Origin: Haematobacter massiliensis
GTDB lineage: Bacteria > Pseudomonadota > Alphaproteobacteria > Rhodobacterales > Rhodobacteraceae
Assembly: GCF_000740795.1 (NCBI RefSeq)
Contig: NZ_JGYG01000012.1
Coordinates: forward strand, 24,879 to 88,878
Reading direction: 5' to 3'
Length of the DNA stretch: 64,000 bases
Both the position numbers and the translations under genes were made by a program. The notes beneath the pieces were generated by a model. It had not been told where the DNA came from. It saw only the letters and a program-made list of their open reading frames with translations, and did no database searches. This document shows positions 8,566 to 18,746 of this stretch, in pieces (the stretch's first letter is position 1; each line of letters begins with the position of its first letter).

Positions 8566-9987
8566 ATGCAGAGCTATCTCACCCTCATCTTGCTTGTTCT
8601 CGCTCAAGGGGCGGTCATTGCCCGCGTCCTGATCCGCAAGGACAGGCAACCGGCTGCCCGGCTCGCCTGGATCATGGTCGTCGGTACCGTGCCTCTGCTG
8701 GGTATGGTGCTCTACTTCTTTTTCGGAGAGGTGACGATCCGGCGGGAAACGCTGACCCGTATGGAGCGCGCCATCCGCATTCTGCCCAAGGTGCCGCCTC
8801 CGGATCCTCCGGCCAAGGTGCCCGAACGGCTTGTCTCCAGCTTTCAGCGGGTGAGCGGGGTAAACGGCTTTCCCGCAGTCGGGGGCAACCATGTCGAGAT
8901 GGCGCATGACAGTGACGATGCAATCACGCGTCTCGTCTCCGATATCGATGGGGCGACGGACCATGTGCACCTGATGTTCTACATCTGGCTGACCGACAAC
9001 AGCGGGCTGCGGGTTGCGGAGGCCGTGGAGCGCGCGGCGCGCCGCGGCGTGACCTGCCGCGTCATGGTGGACGCTTTCGGCTCCCGCGCCATGCTGTCCT
9101 CCGATGTCTGGAGCGGAATGGGGGAGGCCGGGGCGAGCATGGGTGTCGCATTTCCCACATCACACCCGCTCCTGCGCATGTTCATTTCCCGCATCGATGT
9201 GCGCGATCACCGCAAGGTGGCCGTGATCGACGGTGACCTGTGCTGGTTCGGCAGCCAGAACTGTGCCGATGCGGCCTTCCGGGTGAAGCCGCGCTACGCG
9301 CCCTGGGTGGACGTGTTCTTCCGTGGCGCGGGTCCGGTGGCACGGCAGATGCAGATGATCTTTGCGGCGGACTGGCTGGCGCACAAGGGAGAGGACCTGA
9401 CGCCGCTGCTGTCCGCGCCATTGCCGTCGCCGCAAGGGGACGAAGTGGCTATTGCCTATGGCACCGGGCCACGCATCAACCCGCACGCGGTTTCCGACAG
9501 CTTTCAGCTTGCCATCGGCGCCGCGCAGCGCAACCTGACGGTCACCACCCCGTACTATGTCCCCAACGAGCCGCTGCAGGACGAACTTTGCTCAGCGGCC
9601 ATGCGGGGGGTGCGGGTCCGCATTCTGTTCCCCGCGAACAACGACAGCCGCTTCGTCGCCTGGGCCAGCCAGAGCTACTATGAGGCGTTGCTGGAAGCGG
9701 AAGTAGAGATTTACGAATACCGCGGCGGGCTCCTGCACGCCAAGACCATGTCCATCGACGATGACGCCGTACTGGTAGGGTCGGCGAACATGGATCGCCG
9801 CAGCCTCGACCTCAACTATGAGAACAATGTCCTGCTCTTCTCGCCGGACCTGAACCGGGCCTTGCGGGCGCGACAGGAGGAATGGCTTGCGGACTGCAAC
9901 CGCATCACGCTGGAGGAAGTTCGGGCGTGGTCGCTGCCGCGCCGCCTGCTCAACAGCGCCATGGCGACTCTCGGGCCGGTGCTGTGA
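8566..9987 (+). CDS. cls: Cardiolipin synthase (phospholipase D family)
   Basis: 473 aa. Two N-terminal membrane helices (about 4-22 and 33-52) are followed by two PLD domains. The first HKD motif is H215-x-K in HRKVAVIDGDLCWFGSQN; the second starts at His391 in HAKTMSIDDDAVLVGSAN. This is the ClsA architecture: condensation of two phosphatidylglycerols to cardiolipin at the inner membrane. ATG 8566 is preceded by CGGAG with a 4-bp spacer; an in-frame GTG four codons upstream is the alternative. Confidence 0.93.
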   Translation: MQSYLTLILLVLAQGAVIARVLIRKDRQPAARLAWIMVVGTVPLLGMVLYFFFGEVTIRRETLTRMERAIRILPKVPPPDPPAKVPERLVSSFQRVSGVNGFPAVGGNHVEMAHDSDDAITRLVSDIDGATDHVHLMFYIWLTDNSGLRVAEAVERAARRGVTCRVMVDAFGSRAMLSSDVWSGMGEAGASMGVAFPTSHPLLRMFISRIDVRDHRKVAVIDGDLCWFGSQNCADAAFRVKPRYAPWVDVFFRGAGPVARQMQMIFAADWLAHKGEDLTPLLSAPLPSPQGDEVAIAYGTGPRINPHAVSDSFQLAIGAAQRNLTVTTPYYVPNEPLQDELCSAAMRGVRVRILFPANNDSRFVAWASQSYYEALLEAEVEIYEYRGGLLHAKTMSIDDDAVLVGSANMDRRSLDLNYENNVLLFSPDLNRALRARQEEWLADCNRITLEEVRAWSLPRRLLNSAMATLGPVL

Positions 9988-10080
9988 CGCTGCGCACATC
10001 GGCGTGAGACTCAAGAAACATCGCTGCTTTTGGAACGAAACGCCACCCTTCATGAGTTAATAGGGTCAGTGAAGCCGGGT

Positions 10081-10109
10081 CTTGAACGTTATGGGCCGGG
10101 CAACCATAT
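10081..10109 (+). promoter_or_regulatory. Predicted sigma-32 (RpoH) promoter of rpoH
   Basis: CTTGAA at 10081-10086 and CCATAT at 10104-10109 are separated by exactly 17 bp. This matches the alphaproteobacterial RpoH consensus (CTTG-N17/18-CYTAT-like or CCATAT-like). The -10 ends 50 bp before the rpoH ATG, giving a plausible 40-45 nt leader. It implies that rpoH is autoregulated by heat shock. A housekeeping promoter probably lies further upstream. Confidence 0.72.
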
Positions 10110-10159
10110 CTTGCTGCCCCCTGAGGAACTCGCCCGACAGGGGCAAGAAGGGAGATGCG

Positions 10160-11056
10160 ATGGCAACCTATACCAATCTTCCGGCCCCCAGCCCGGAACA
10201 GGGTCTGAACCGCTACCTTCAGGAGATCCGCAAGTTTCCCATGCTGGATCCCAACGAAGAATATATGCTCGCCAAGCGGTGGGTGGATCATCAGGACGCT
10301 GGTGCCGCTCATAAGCTGGTTACATCCCACCTGCGCCTCGCGGCGAAGATCGCCATGGGGTATCGTGGCTACGGCCTGCCGCAGGCGGAAGTGATCTCGG
10401 AAGCGAATGTCGGGCTCATGCAGGCCGTCAAACGCTTCGAGCCGGAGAAGGGATTCCGCCTTGCCACCTATGCGATGTGGTGGATCCGGGCGAGCATTCA
10501 GGAATACATCCTGCGGTCCTGGAGCCTTGTGAAGCTTGGGACGACTTCCGCACAGAAGAAGCTGTTCTTCAATCTGCGCAAGGCCAAGGCCCGCATCGGC
10601 GCGCTGGAGGAGGGTGACCTGCGGCCGGAGAACGTCAAGCAGATCGCCCACGACCTCAACGTCACGGAGGACGAGGTCATCGCGATGAACCGTCGTCTTT
10701 CCGGCAGCGACGCCTCGCTCAACGCCATGATCGGCGCCGAGGGCGACAGCGCGACCCAGTGGCAGGACTGGCTGGAGGATGAGGATGCCGATCAGGCTTC
10801 CGACTTTGCCGAACGTGACGAACTGGAAGCGCGGCGCGAGCTGCTGGAGGAGGCAATGGGCGTACTGAACGACCGGGAGAAAGACATTCTCGTTCAGCGC
10901 CGTCTGTCCGAGGCACCTGTGACGCTGGAGGATCTCTCCGGCCAGTACGACGTGAGCCGGGAGCGTATCCGGCAGATCGAGGTTCGCGCTTTCGAGAAAC
11001 TCCAGAAGCGGATGACCGAACTGGCTCGTGAACGGGGAATGCTGGCGACTGCCTGA
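10160..11056 (+). CDS. rpoH: RNA polymerase heat-shock sigma factor RpoH (sigma-32)
   Basis: 298 aa, normal length. Region 1.2 is near the N-terminus (LNRYLQEIRKFPMLDPNEEY), region 2 has GLMQAVKRFEPEKGFRLATYAMWWIRASI, the RpoH-box (QKKLFFNLRKAKA) starts at Gln132, and the region 4.2 helix-turn-helix is at about 254-280 (LEDLSGQYDVSRERIRQIE). Start ATG 10160 has GAAGGGAG upstream; an in-frame start at 10082 lies inside the promoter and is rejected. Many Rhodobacterales carry two RpoH paralogues; which of RpoHI/RpoHII this is cannot be decided here. Confidence 0.95.
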   Translation: MATYTNLPAPSPEQGLNRYLQEIRKFPMLDPNEEYMLAKRWVDHQDAGAAHKLVTSHLRLAAKIAMGYRGYGLPQAEVISEANVGLMQAVKRFEPEKGFRLATYAMWWIRASIQEYILRSWSLVKLGTTSAQKKLFFNLRKAKARIGALEEGDLRPENVKQIAHDLNVTEDEVIAMNRRLSGSDASLNAMIGAEGDSATQWQDWLEDEDADQASDFAERDELEARRELLEEAMGVLNDREKDILVQRRLSEAPVTLEDLSGQYDVSRERIRQIEVRAFEKLQKRMTELARERGMLATA

Positions 11057-11066
11057 GGGCTTGTCC

Positions 11067-11099
11067 GGGAGCGGGGACGATGTACCTTCCCCCGCTCCC
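11067..11099 (+). terminator. Strong GC hairpin after rpoH
   Basis: A perfect 10-bp stem (GGGAGCGGGG / CCCCGCTCCC) with a 13-nt loop begins 10 bp after the rpoH stop. No U-run follows, so it is either a U-less terminator or a 3'-stabilising hairpin. The position is that of a transcript end. Confidence 0.55.
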
Positions 11100-11932
11100 C
11101 GCAGCGCATTGCTTGAGTCGGTTTTCACTTCGAGAATTTCTTGCTCGATCCAAGGTTATTTTCGCAGTGCTGTTGTTCTGCAAAAATTCATCGCATGCGG
11201 AACATAATCCTGCGCGCCTCATGGGTTTGTCACCAGCGCGCGTCCTTCGTGTTCAGGCGTTTTCGTCACCGCCAAGCAGCTCTCCATCATTGGTAGAGGT
11301 GTGAGGAGCTGTCACGCTCCGGCTTGTGCTGCGTTTTTCTCAGAGGAGTGCCGCGTGGTTCTCAGAGAGCCTGTCTCAGGCAACCTCTTCCTCTCCATGG
11401 ATGCAGGAGAAGGCGGGCGGGTACGGCAGTTCTACCGGTCCCCAGAAGCGTCCGGATGATCTTGAACGGCTCGACGCAGCCTTGGAGCAGAGCAGCAGCT
11501 CCCGCCGCTTGTTTCAGCAGATCCTGGCCCTTAGGCTTTCGGCGAGGCGTTGCGCCAATCGCGTCCTTGTGCCCTCCCCCCGCCCGCGAGCCTGCGCCGG
11601 GGTGGATCGCGTTTCGTATAAGACATTCTTCCGCTCCATGCTTCGCGGCGGAAGTACTGATGGGTCGCGCTGCTCCCACACCCGCTCTCCTGAAAAACCC
11701 GCCAGGTCGTCATGTGCGGCGACGCGCGTCATCGCGTGGCCAACGGCGGCTTCATCCCCTGCCTGGACGGGGCGGCCGCGATCTCTTCGCCCAAGGGAGT
11801 GGCGGTTGCCGCTGCCGCTGCCCGTTCCGCGGGCAGCAGGGCGGGGGCAGCTGCAACAGGCTGGAACGCCCCGGAAAAGTGTGAAACGGTTTCCTCGACA
11901 TGACGGCGAAGCCGCGAGACGGGGGCAAGACC
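11100..11932. other. Gene-free stretch of about 830 bp
   Basis: The left third (to about 11250) is AT-richer and could hold promoters. The rest has open frames on both strands that are Arg/Ser/Pro/Cys-rich and match no family. The only coding continuation is the frame of the transglutaminase gene, whose in-frame upstream ATG (11900) is not needed. I see no RNA gene. Confidence 0.45.
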
Positions 11933-14900
11933 ATGGCAATCAAGGCGGCGATCTATCACCTCACCCACTACCGCTACGACAGGCCGGTTATTCTCGGGCC
12001 GCAGGTGATCCGCCTGCGCCCCGCCCCGCACAGCCGTACGCGGGTGATATCCCACGCTCTGAGAGTGTCGCCCGACCGGCATTTCGTGAACTACCAGCAG
12101 GATCCCTACGGCAACTGGCTGGCGCGGTATGTCTTTCCCGAGCCGGTGACCGAGTTGAAGATCGAAGTCGATCTGGTCGCGGACATGACCGTCTATAACC
12201 CGTTCGACTTCTTTGTGGAGGAAAGCGCGGAGTTCTGGCCCTACGACTACCCTGAGGATGTTCAGGCCGATCTGTCGATCTATCGCGCGCCGGAACCGGT
12301 CGGGCCGTTGCTTGCCGACTTTCTTTCGAGCGTGCCACGGGAACGGCAACGGACCGTGGATTTCATCGTGGGTCTGAACGCCCGCGTCGCACGCGAGATA
12401 GGCTATGTCATCCGCATGGAGCCGGGCGTGCAGACACCGGAAGAGACCTTTGCAAGTGGTCTCGGATCGTGCCGTGACTCGTCGTGGCTGCTGGTGCAGG
12501 CACTGCGGAACCTGGGCTTCGCGGCGCGGTTCGTCTCCGGCTATCTGATCCAGCTGAAGCCGGACCTGAAGGCGCTGGACGGTCCGTCCGGTACGGAGGT
12601 CGATTTCACCGATCTGCATGCGTGGTGCGAGGTCTATCTGCCGGGTGCAGGCTGGGTCGGGCTGGACCCGACCTCCGGCCTGTTGACGGGAGAGAGCCAT
12701 ATCCCGCTCGCCGCCACACCGCATTTCCGCAATGCCGCGCCGATCTCCGGCCTCGCCTCCTACGCGGAGGTGGATTTCAACTTCGACATGCGCGTGACCC
12801 GGGTGGCGGAGCATCCCCGTATCACCAAACCCTTCTCGGAAGAGGCGTGGAGCGCGCTGAACGACCTGGGCCGCAAGGTGGATGCCTCGCTTGCCGCAGG
12901 GGATGTGCGGTTGACGATGGGAGGTGAGCCGACCTTCGTCTCCATCGACGATTTCGAGAGCGCGGAATGGAATACCGCCGCCGTCGGGCCGACGAAGCGG
13001 GTGCTGGCCGACAGGCTGATCCGCCGCCTGCGCGACCGCTTCGCGCCGAACGGATTTCTGCACTACGGTCAGGGCAAGTGGTATCCCGGCGAGACGCTGC
13101 CGCGGTGGACCTTCTCGCTCTACTGGCGGAAGGATGGCAGGCCGCTTTGGGGCGATGCCACGCTGATCGCGGCCGAGGGGGAACAGACCGGGGCCACGCC
13201 GGAGCAGGCGCAAGAGTTTCTGAAGGTGATGGCGACCGAGCTTGGCGTGCCGCCGGACAATGTGATGCCCGCCTACGAAGACCCCGCCGAATGGATGGTG
13301 CGAGAGGCCCGCCTGCCGGAGAACGTCACCCCGCAGAACTCCAAGATCAAGGACCCGGAGGAGCGACACCGCATCGCCAGGGTCTTTGACCGGGGGCTGA
13401 CGACACCCTCTGGCTATGTGCTGCCGGTGCAGAGCTGGCAGGCACGGGCCGGGCGGCGCTGGTTCTCGGAGAAGTGGCGGACACGCCGGGGTAGCCTGTT
13501 CCTCGTTCCGGGGGACAGCGCTGTGGGATACCGCCTGCCACTCGGCTCGCTGCCCTATGTCTCGCCTTCTCAATTCCCCTATGTGAACCCCGCCGATCCG
13601 ACGATCCCGCGCGATCCGCTCCCCGTGGCCGATGCGGTAGACCGTGCGCGGCGCCAGCAGCCGGTGATGCGCTTCACGGGCACGCCACGGGAAAACATCG
13701 TTGCGCCCGCCCCCGCGGGGGAGGTGGGAGGTGTCGTGCGAACGGCGCTGTCGGTGGAGCCGCGGGACGGGCGGCTTTGCGTGTTCATGCCGCCGACGGA
13801 GCGGGTGGAGGATTACCTCGACCTGCTGGCGGCGGCAGAGGCGACCGCGGCCCGCATGGGCCTGCCTATCCACATTGAGGGCTACACGCCCCCGCAGGAC
13901 AGCCGCCTGAACGTGATCCGCGTCGCGCCGGATCCCGGCGTGATCGAGGTGAACATCCATCCTGCCGCAAGCTGGGAGGACTGCGTCGCCATTACCGAAG
14001 GCGTGTATGAAGAGGCGCGGCAGACGCGTCTGGGCGCCGACAAGTTCATGATCGACGGCAAGCATACCGGCACCGGCGGGGGCAATCATGTGGTGGTGGG
14101 CGGCGCGACGACGCTTGACAGCCCGTTCCTGCGCCGCCCCGATGTGCTCCGCTCAATCATCCTGCATTGGCAGCGGCACCCCTCCATCTCCTATCTGTTC
14201 TCGGGGTTGTTCATCGGGCCGACCTCTCAGGCCCCGCGGATCGACGAGGCGCGGCACGACGCGCTCTATGAGCTGGAGATCGCGCTGGCCCAGATGCCGC
14301 CTCCGGGGCAGGGGGAGGCGCCGATGCCCTGGCTGGTGGACAGGCTGCTGCGCAACCTTCTGGTCGATGTCACGGGGAATACCCACCGGGCGGAGATCTG
14401 CATCGACAAGCTCTATTCCCCCGACGGGCCGACGGGCCGCCTCGGACTGGTGGAGTTTCGTGGGTTCGAGATGCCGCCCGATCCGCGCATGTCGCTGGCC
14501 CAGCAGCTGCTCATCCGCGGGCTCATCGCCCGGTTGTGGCACGCGCCGGTGACGGGCGAACTGGTGCGCTGGGGGACCACGCTCCACGACCGCTTCATGC
14601 TGCCGCATTTCGTCTGGGAGGATTTTCTCGACGTGCTCCGCGACCTCGACCGCCATGGTTTCCCGATGCGGTCGGAATGGTTCGAGGCACAGCAGGAGTT
14701 CCGTTTCCCCTTCGCGGGGGAGGTGGAATACGAGGGCGTCCACCTCGAGCTGCGACAGGCACTGGAGCCTTGGCACGTTCTGGGTGAAACCGGCGCCATA
14801 GGCGGCACGGTCCGCTATACCGACAGTTCCGTGGAGCGGATGCAGGTGAAGCTGACGACCGCCGATCCGGGGCGTTACGTGGTGGCCTGCAACAAGCGCC

Positions 14901-15253
14901 GGGTGCCCCTGACGCCTGTGGGGACCAGCGGCGTCGCCGTCGGCGGTGTCCGGTTCAAGGCGTGGCAACCCGCGGCGGCGCTGCATCCGGTGCTTCCGGT
15001 CAATGCGCCGCTGACGCTCGACATCTTTGACACATGGACGGGGCGGGCGCTGGGGGGATGTACTTATCACGTGGCTCATCCGGGCGGACGGAACTATGAC
15101 ACCTTCCCGGTCAACGGCAACGAGGCCGAGGCCCGTCGTCTCGCACGGTTCGAGCCAAGGGGCCATACCCCCGGCCTTTACATGCCGCCTGCCGAAGCGC
15201 CCAACCGGGAATATCCGATGACGCTCGACCTGCGGAGAGCGCCGGGGCTTTGA
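11933..15253 (+). CDS. Large transglutaminase-like protein with DUF2126 (peptide-tag/amidoligase cluster)
   Basis: 1106 aa. A beta-sandwich N-domain (about 1-100) precedes a transglutaminase/cysteine-peptidase core with a complete triad: Cys180 in GSCRDSSW, His229 in [15 protein letters not shown], Asp245 in GLDPTSG. From about residue 300 to the end lies a DUF2126-type domain. Genes of this architecture travel with circularly permuted ATP-grasp and alpha-E proteins in a predicted but uncharacterised peptide-ligation/cleavage system. ATG 11933 was preferred over in-frame ATG 11900, since [17 protein letters not shown] is the usual beginning. One base separates its stop from the next start. 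Confidence 0.88.
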   Translation: MAIKAAIYHLTHYRYDRPVILGPQVIRLRPAPHSRTRVISHALRVSPDRHFVNYQQDPYGNWLARYVFPEPVTELKIEVDLVADMTVYNPFDFFVEESAEFWPYDYPEDVQADLSIYRAPEPVGPLLADFLSSVPRERQRTVDFIVGLNARVAREIGYVIRMEPGVQTPEETFASGLGSCRDSSWLLVQALRNLGFAARFVSGYLIQLKPDLKALDGPSGTEVDFTDLHAWCEVYLPGAGWVGLDPTSGLLTGESHIPLAATPHFRNAAPISGLASYAEVDFNFDMRVTRVAEHPRITKPFSEEAWSALNDLGRKVDASLAAGDVRLTMGGEPTFVSIDDFESAEWNTAAVGPTKRVLADRLIRRLRDRFAPNGFLHYGQGKWYPGETLPRWTFSLYWRKDGRPLWGDATLIAAEGEQTGATPEQAQEFLKVMATELGVPPDNVMPAYEDPAEWMVREARLPENVTPQNSKIKDPEERHRIARVFDRGLTTPSGYVLPVQSWQARAGRRWFSEKWRTRRGSLFLVPGDSAVGYRLPLGSLPYVSPSQFPYVNPADPTIPRDPLPVADAVDRARRQQPVMRFTGTPRENIVAPAPAGEVGGVVRTALSVEPRDGRLCVFMPPTERVEDYLDLLAAAEATAARMGLPIHIEGYTPPQDSRLNVIRVAPDPGVIEVNIHPAASWEDCVAITEGVYEEARQTRLGADKFMIDGKHTGTGGGNHVVVGGATTLDSPFLRRPDVLRSIILHWQRHPSISYLFSGLFIGPTSQAPRIDEARHDALYELEIALAQMPPPGQGEAPMPWLVDRLLRNLLVDVTGNTHRAEICIDKLYSPDGPTGRLGLVEFRGFEMPPDPRMSLAQQLLIRGLIARLWHAPVTGELVRWGTTLHDRFMLPHFVWEDFLDVLRDLDRHGFPMRSEWFEAQQEFRFPFAGEVEYEGVHLELRQALEPWHVLGETGAIGGTVRYTDSSVERMQVKLTTADPGRYVVACNKRRVPLTPVGTSGVAVGGVRFKAWQPAAALHPVLPVNAPLTLDIFDTWTGRALGGCTYHVAHPGGRNYDTFPVNGNEAEARRLARFEPRGHTPGLYMPPAEAPNREYPMTLDLRRAPGL

Positions 15254-15254
15254 G

Positions 15255-17663
15255 ATGGGAAGTCTCAGCGCCCCAGCCACGAACGATGCACTAGGCAGGC
15301 TTCTCGCCGACTATCATCCGAAGAGCGGCGTTCCCGACGAGTTGCTCGATAGAAGCGGACGGGTGCGCCCGGTCTGGCGCGCCTTCATGGAGCGTCTCTC
15401 CCTCATGACGGAGGAGGAGATCCGGTCCCGCGCGGCCCGGGCGGATCAGTATCTCCGCGATGCGGGCGTGTTCCATCGTCAGTACGGCACGGCCGATGCA
15501 GCCGACCGCGACTGGCCGCTCAGCCCTGTGCCGCTGCTCCTGCCCGAGAGCGAATGGCGCACCCTCTCGGCAGGCCTGATCCAGCGGGCGAACCTGCTGG
15601 AGGCGCTGGTGGCCGATCTCTACGGTCCCAACCGCCTCGTGCGAGAGGGTTATCTGCCGGCGGAACTGGTGGCGGCCAACCCGGAGTGGCTCCGCCCGTT
15701 GGTCGGTGTCACGCCGAAATCGGGAGATTTCCTGCATTTCCTTGCCTTCGACCTCGGACGCGGCCCGGACGGCGATTGGTGGGTGCTGAGCGACCGGGCG
15801 CAGGCGCCCTCCGGCGCGGGCTTCGCGCTGGAGAACCGGATCGCTACGGGACGCGCGTTCCCGGATGCGATCGCGGAGCAGAATGTCCACCGCCTCGCCG
15901 GCTTCTTTCGGGCCTTCCGCGACCGTCTGATGGACCTGAGGGGCGGGGAGGACGAACGCATCGGCATCCTGACCCCCGGCCCGATGAGCGAGACCTATTT
16001 CGAACATGCCTTTATCGCCCGCTACCTCGGTTTCAGCCTGCTGGAGGGGGACGACCTGACGGTGCGGAACGGCGCGCTCCTGATCCGCACCGTCGCGGGG
16101 CTGCGGCCGATCAGCGTTCTGTGGCGGCGCATGGACGCCGCCTGGACGGACCCGATGGAGCTGAACGAGGCGTCGCGTCTGGGCACACCGGGCCTGCTCG
16201 GGGCGATTCGTGCGGGCAACCTCGCGATGGTGAACGCCCTCGGCTCCGGTGTTGTGGAGATGCGGGCGCTGCTCGCCTTTCTTCCGCGCATCTCGGAGGC
16301 GATGACCGGTGCGCCGCTCCTGCTGCCGAACATCGCCACCTGGTGGTGCGGGCAAGCGGCGGAGCGGGATCACGTCCGGCGGCACGCAGGCGAGATGACG
16401 ATCTCTCCCGCGCTTTCCAACAGGCTGTTCTTCGATCTCGAGCCAGAGGCCGCCGTCGCCGGCCGGTTCCGGGGTGAGCCGCCCGCCCCCTCCCTCGACG
16501 AGTGGATCATGGCAGGAGGCGGCGATCTGGTGGGGCAGGAAGCCGTACACCTTTCCACCATGCCCGCGCTGGTGGAGGGGCGGCTGGTGCCGCGTCCTTA
16601 CAGCCTCCGCGTCTATCTGGCGCGGACGGCGGAGGGCTGGACGGTCATGCCGGGCGGCTTTACCCGGATCGGCACGTCGGAGGATCCGACGGCCGTCGCG
16701 CTCCGTCAGGGTGCTTCCGTGGCGGATGTCTGGGTCGTGGCCGATGCGCCGGTCGAGACCGACACCATGATCCAGCGGCCGAGCGTGGCTGAGTTCCGGC
16801 GACAGGCGCCGCTTTTGCCCGCGCGTGCCGCAGACAACCTCTACTGGCTGGGCCGATATGTCGAGCGCGCGGAAACGACGGTCCGGCTGCTGCGCGCCTG
16901 GCACGCCCGCGTGGCCGAGACAGGAGAGCAGGACGCGCCGCTCCAGTTGCTGATCGGCGACTGCCTTGAGGATCGCGGTGCAGAGCCGGGGGGCGGTGTC
17001 CCCGCTGGACTGCGCGACATGCTCCGCGGCGCGCTGACAGCGGCGAGCCATGTCCGCGATCGGTTTTCCGTTGATGGCTGGATGGCGCTTACCGATCTCG
17101 ACAGCACCGCGGGGCGGCTGGCAGGTGTGCTGAAACCCGGCGATGACGGTGCGCGGGGAATGAGTGTCCTGCTTCGCAAGATCACCGGCTTCTCCGGCCT
17201 GGTGCATGAGAACATGTATCATACAATGGGCTGGCGCTTTCTCTCCACCGGGCGGGCGCTTGAGCGGGCACTGGGAACCGCGCGGCTGCTCGCCGTTCTG
17301 GCCGATGAGGCGGCGCCCGATGGCGCGCTCGATGTCGCGGTGGAGGTCGGGGACAGCGTGATGACCCACCGTAGCCGCTTCGCCGCAGAGGCCAACCGCG
17401 CAACCGTCATCGACCTGTTGGCGCTGGACCGTCTGAACCCACGCGCGGTGCTTTATCAGCTCGATCTGATCCAGGAGCGTATGGGTATGCTGTGGCGGGG
17501 GCAGGGCAATGCGCCGATGGGAGAGGTGGAGCGCGCGGTTCTGCGCCTGCGCACCCGCGTCGCCACCGCGACACCGGAAGAACTGACCAGCCCCGCGCTC
17601 GATGCCGTGGCGGAGGGTCTGGGCGAGATCTCCGTTCTCATCGGGCGGAAGTGGCTGATCTGA
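15255..17663 (+). CDS. Circularly permuted ATP-grasp fused to alpha-E domain
   Basis: 802 aa, a natural fusion. Residues about 1-490 form a circularly permuted type-2 ATP-grasp (the former DUF404/DUF407 pair; SRLGTPGLLGAIRAGNLAMVNALGSG is split here as a landmark near 310-335). Residues about 510-802 are the alpha-helical alpha-E domain (DUF403), opening with RAADNLYWLGRYVERAETT. The two parts are separate genes in many bacteria. The ATP-grasp is predicted to make an amide or peptide bond; substrate unknown. It lies between two transglutaminase-like genes with 1- and 12-bp spacers, so one operon. Confidence 0.9.
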   Translation: MGSLSAPATNDALGRLLADYHPKSGVPDELLDRSGRVRPVWRAFMERLSLMTEEEIRSRAARADQYLRDAGVFHRQYGTADAADRDWPLSPVPLLLPESEWRTLSAGLIQRANLLEALVADLYGPNRLVREGYLPAELVAANPEWLRPLVGVTPKSGDFLHFLAFDLGRGPDGDWWVLSDRAQAPSGAGFALENRIATGRAFPDAIAEQNVHRLAGFFRAFRDRLMDLRGGEDERIGILTPGPMSETYFEHAFIARYLGFSLLEGDDLTVRNGALLIRTVAGLRPISVLWRRMDAAWTDPMELNEASRLGTPGLLGAIRAGNLAMVNALGSGVVEMRALLAFLPRISEAMTGAPLLLPNIATWWCGQAAERDHVRRHAGEMTISPALSNRLFFDLEPEAAVAGRFRGEPPAPSLDEWIMAGGGDLVGQEAVHLSTMPALVEGRLVPRPYSLRVYLARTAEGWTVMPGGFTRIGTSEDPTAVALRQGASVADVWVVADAPVETDTMIQRPSVAEFRRQAPLLPARAADNLYWLGRYVERAETTVRLLRAWHARVAETGEQDAPLQLLIGDCLEDRGAEPGGGVPAGLRDMLRGALTAASHVRDRFSVDGWMALTDLDSTAGRLAGVLKPGDDGARGMSVLLRKITGFSGLVHENMYHTMGWRFLSTGRALERALGTARLLAVLADEAAPDGALDVAVEVGDSVMTHRSRFAAEANRATVIDLLALDRLNPRAVLYQLDLIQERMGMLWRGQGNAPMGEVERAVLRLRTRVATATPEELTSPALDAVAEGLGEISVLIGRKWLI

Positions 17664-17675
17664 GCAGGAGGGCCC

Positions 17676-18554
17676 ATGCGTTATGAGCTGAAGATGAGCC
17701 TCGATTATATCTATGAGGGCGGGGCGGAGGCCGGGCGGCACCTGCTGCGGATCGTTCCGCTTCAGCTCGCCGGGGAGCAGCGCGTGGAGGAAAGCCGTGT
17801 GACGGTCGATCCTTCACCGGCGGAATGGCACGAGCGGACGGATTTCTTCGGCAACAGGGTGATCGAACTCGCCTTCGACGGGCTGGTGGAGGAGACATGC
17901 TTCCGCCTTGAGGCGCGGGTGGAGCGGCTGCCGCAGGGCGCGCTGTTCGATGTTTCGCCGCGACTTGCCGACATCGCGCGAGAGGTGATGGAGCATCGCG
18001 ATCTGGGGCCGGAGTCGCCGCATCATTTTCTTGGCCCTTCGGCCCGTGTGCCGCGCGCCGCCGCGCTTATCGGCTATGGACACGGGTTGGCGCTGCCCGA
18101 TCCGACGGTCTGGGAAACGGTCGTGGCGCTCGGGCAAGCGGTTCATCGTGACATGATCTATGATCCCGACGCGACGGAAGTGGACACCCCTGTGCTGGAG
18201 GCATTCGCCGCCCGCCGTGGCGTGTGTCAGGACTTTGCCCATGCGATGATAGGCGCGCTCCGCGGGCTCGGGATTCCGGCGGGTTACGTCTCGGGTTTCC
18301 TGCGCACCGAACCGCCCCCCGGCGCTCCCCGGCTTGAGGGGGCAGATGCCATGCATGCCTGGGTGCGGGCATGGTGCGGGCATGAGATGGGCTGGCGCGA
18401 ATACGATCCGACCAATGCAATGGCGGTGGGGGAGGATCATATCGTCATCGCGCAGGGGCGCGACTATGCCGATGTCTCACCCGTTCGCGGCGCGCTCCGC
18501 ACAGCGGGCAGCCAGAGTTCGGAGCAGGCGGTGGATGTCATCCCTCTTGGCTGA
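17676..18554 (+). CDS. Small transglutaminase-like cysteine peptidase
   Basis: 292 aa. An N-terminal beta-sandwich (about 1-90) precedes the transglutaminase core with Cys184 in RRGVCQDFAHAMIGALR, His227 in AMHAWVRAW and Asp244 in REYDPTNAM: a complete triad. AGGAGGG stands just before ATG 17676. Third gene of the ATP-grasp cluster; the family is predicted to cleave or transfer peptides made by the ATP-grasp partner. The proteasome-like Anbu peptidase gene often found as the next gene in this cluster is not present here. Confidence 0.9.
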   Translation: MRYELKMSLDYIYEGGAEAGRHLLRIVPLQLAGEQRVEESRVTVDPSPAEWHERTDFFGNRVIELAFDGLVEETCFRLEARVERLPQGALFDVSPRLADIAREVMEHRDLGPESPHHFLGPSARVPRAAALIGYGHGLALPDPTVWETVVALGQAVHRDMIYDPDATEVDTPVLEAFAARRGVCQDFAHAMIGALRGLGIPAGYVSGFLRTEPPPGAPRLEGADAMHAWVRAWCGHEMGWREYDPTNAMAVGEDHIVIAQGRDYADVSPVRGALRTAGSQSSEQAVDVIPLG

Positions 18555-18611
18555 GCCGCGCCACTGCCGGGAGACGTGTTGACACATGAGGATATCGGCA
18601 ACGGAGAACTT

Positions 18612-18630
18612 GGTGGGAGCTGCTCCCACC
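18612..18630. terminator. Hairpin between convergent genes
   Basis: GGTGGGAG and CTCCCACC pair perfectly around a CTG loop, 58 bp after the transglutaminase stop and 117 bp before the stop of the convergent outer-membrane gene. No T-run on either side. A shared transcript end is plausible but not proven. Confidence 0.4.
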
Positions 18631-18746
18631 TGCCAAGCCAGCCAGCGGCGTCAGCTCTTCGCGCTTCGCGGCCTCTGGCTGAGCCGCTCCCCTCCGAAAC
18701 GGCGACTCCCGGAGGTACCGGTGGCGCCATTCGCGCTCGTGAACCC

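Noticed and set aside
11326..12198. 290-codon frame before the large transglutaminase gene
   Set aside because: Low-complexity composition and its end overlaps the transglutaminase gene out of frame.
11729..17741. Frames of 786 and 816 codons on the minus strand
   Set aside because: Antisense to the transglutaminase and ATP-grasp genes, whose catalytic motifs are intact on the plus strand.
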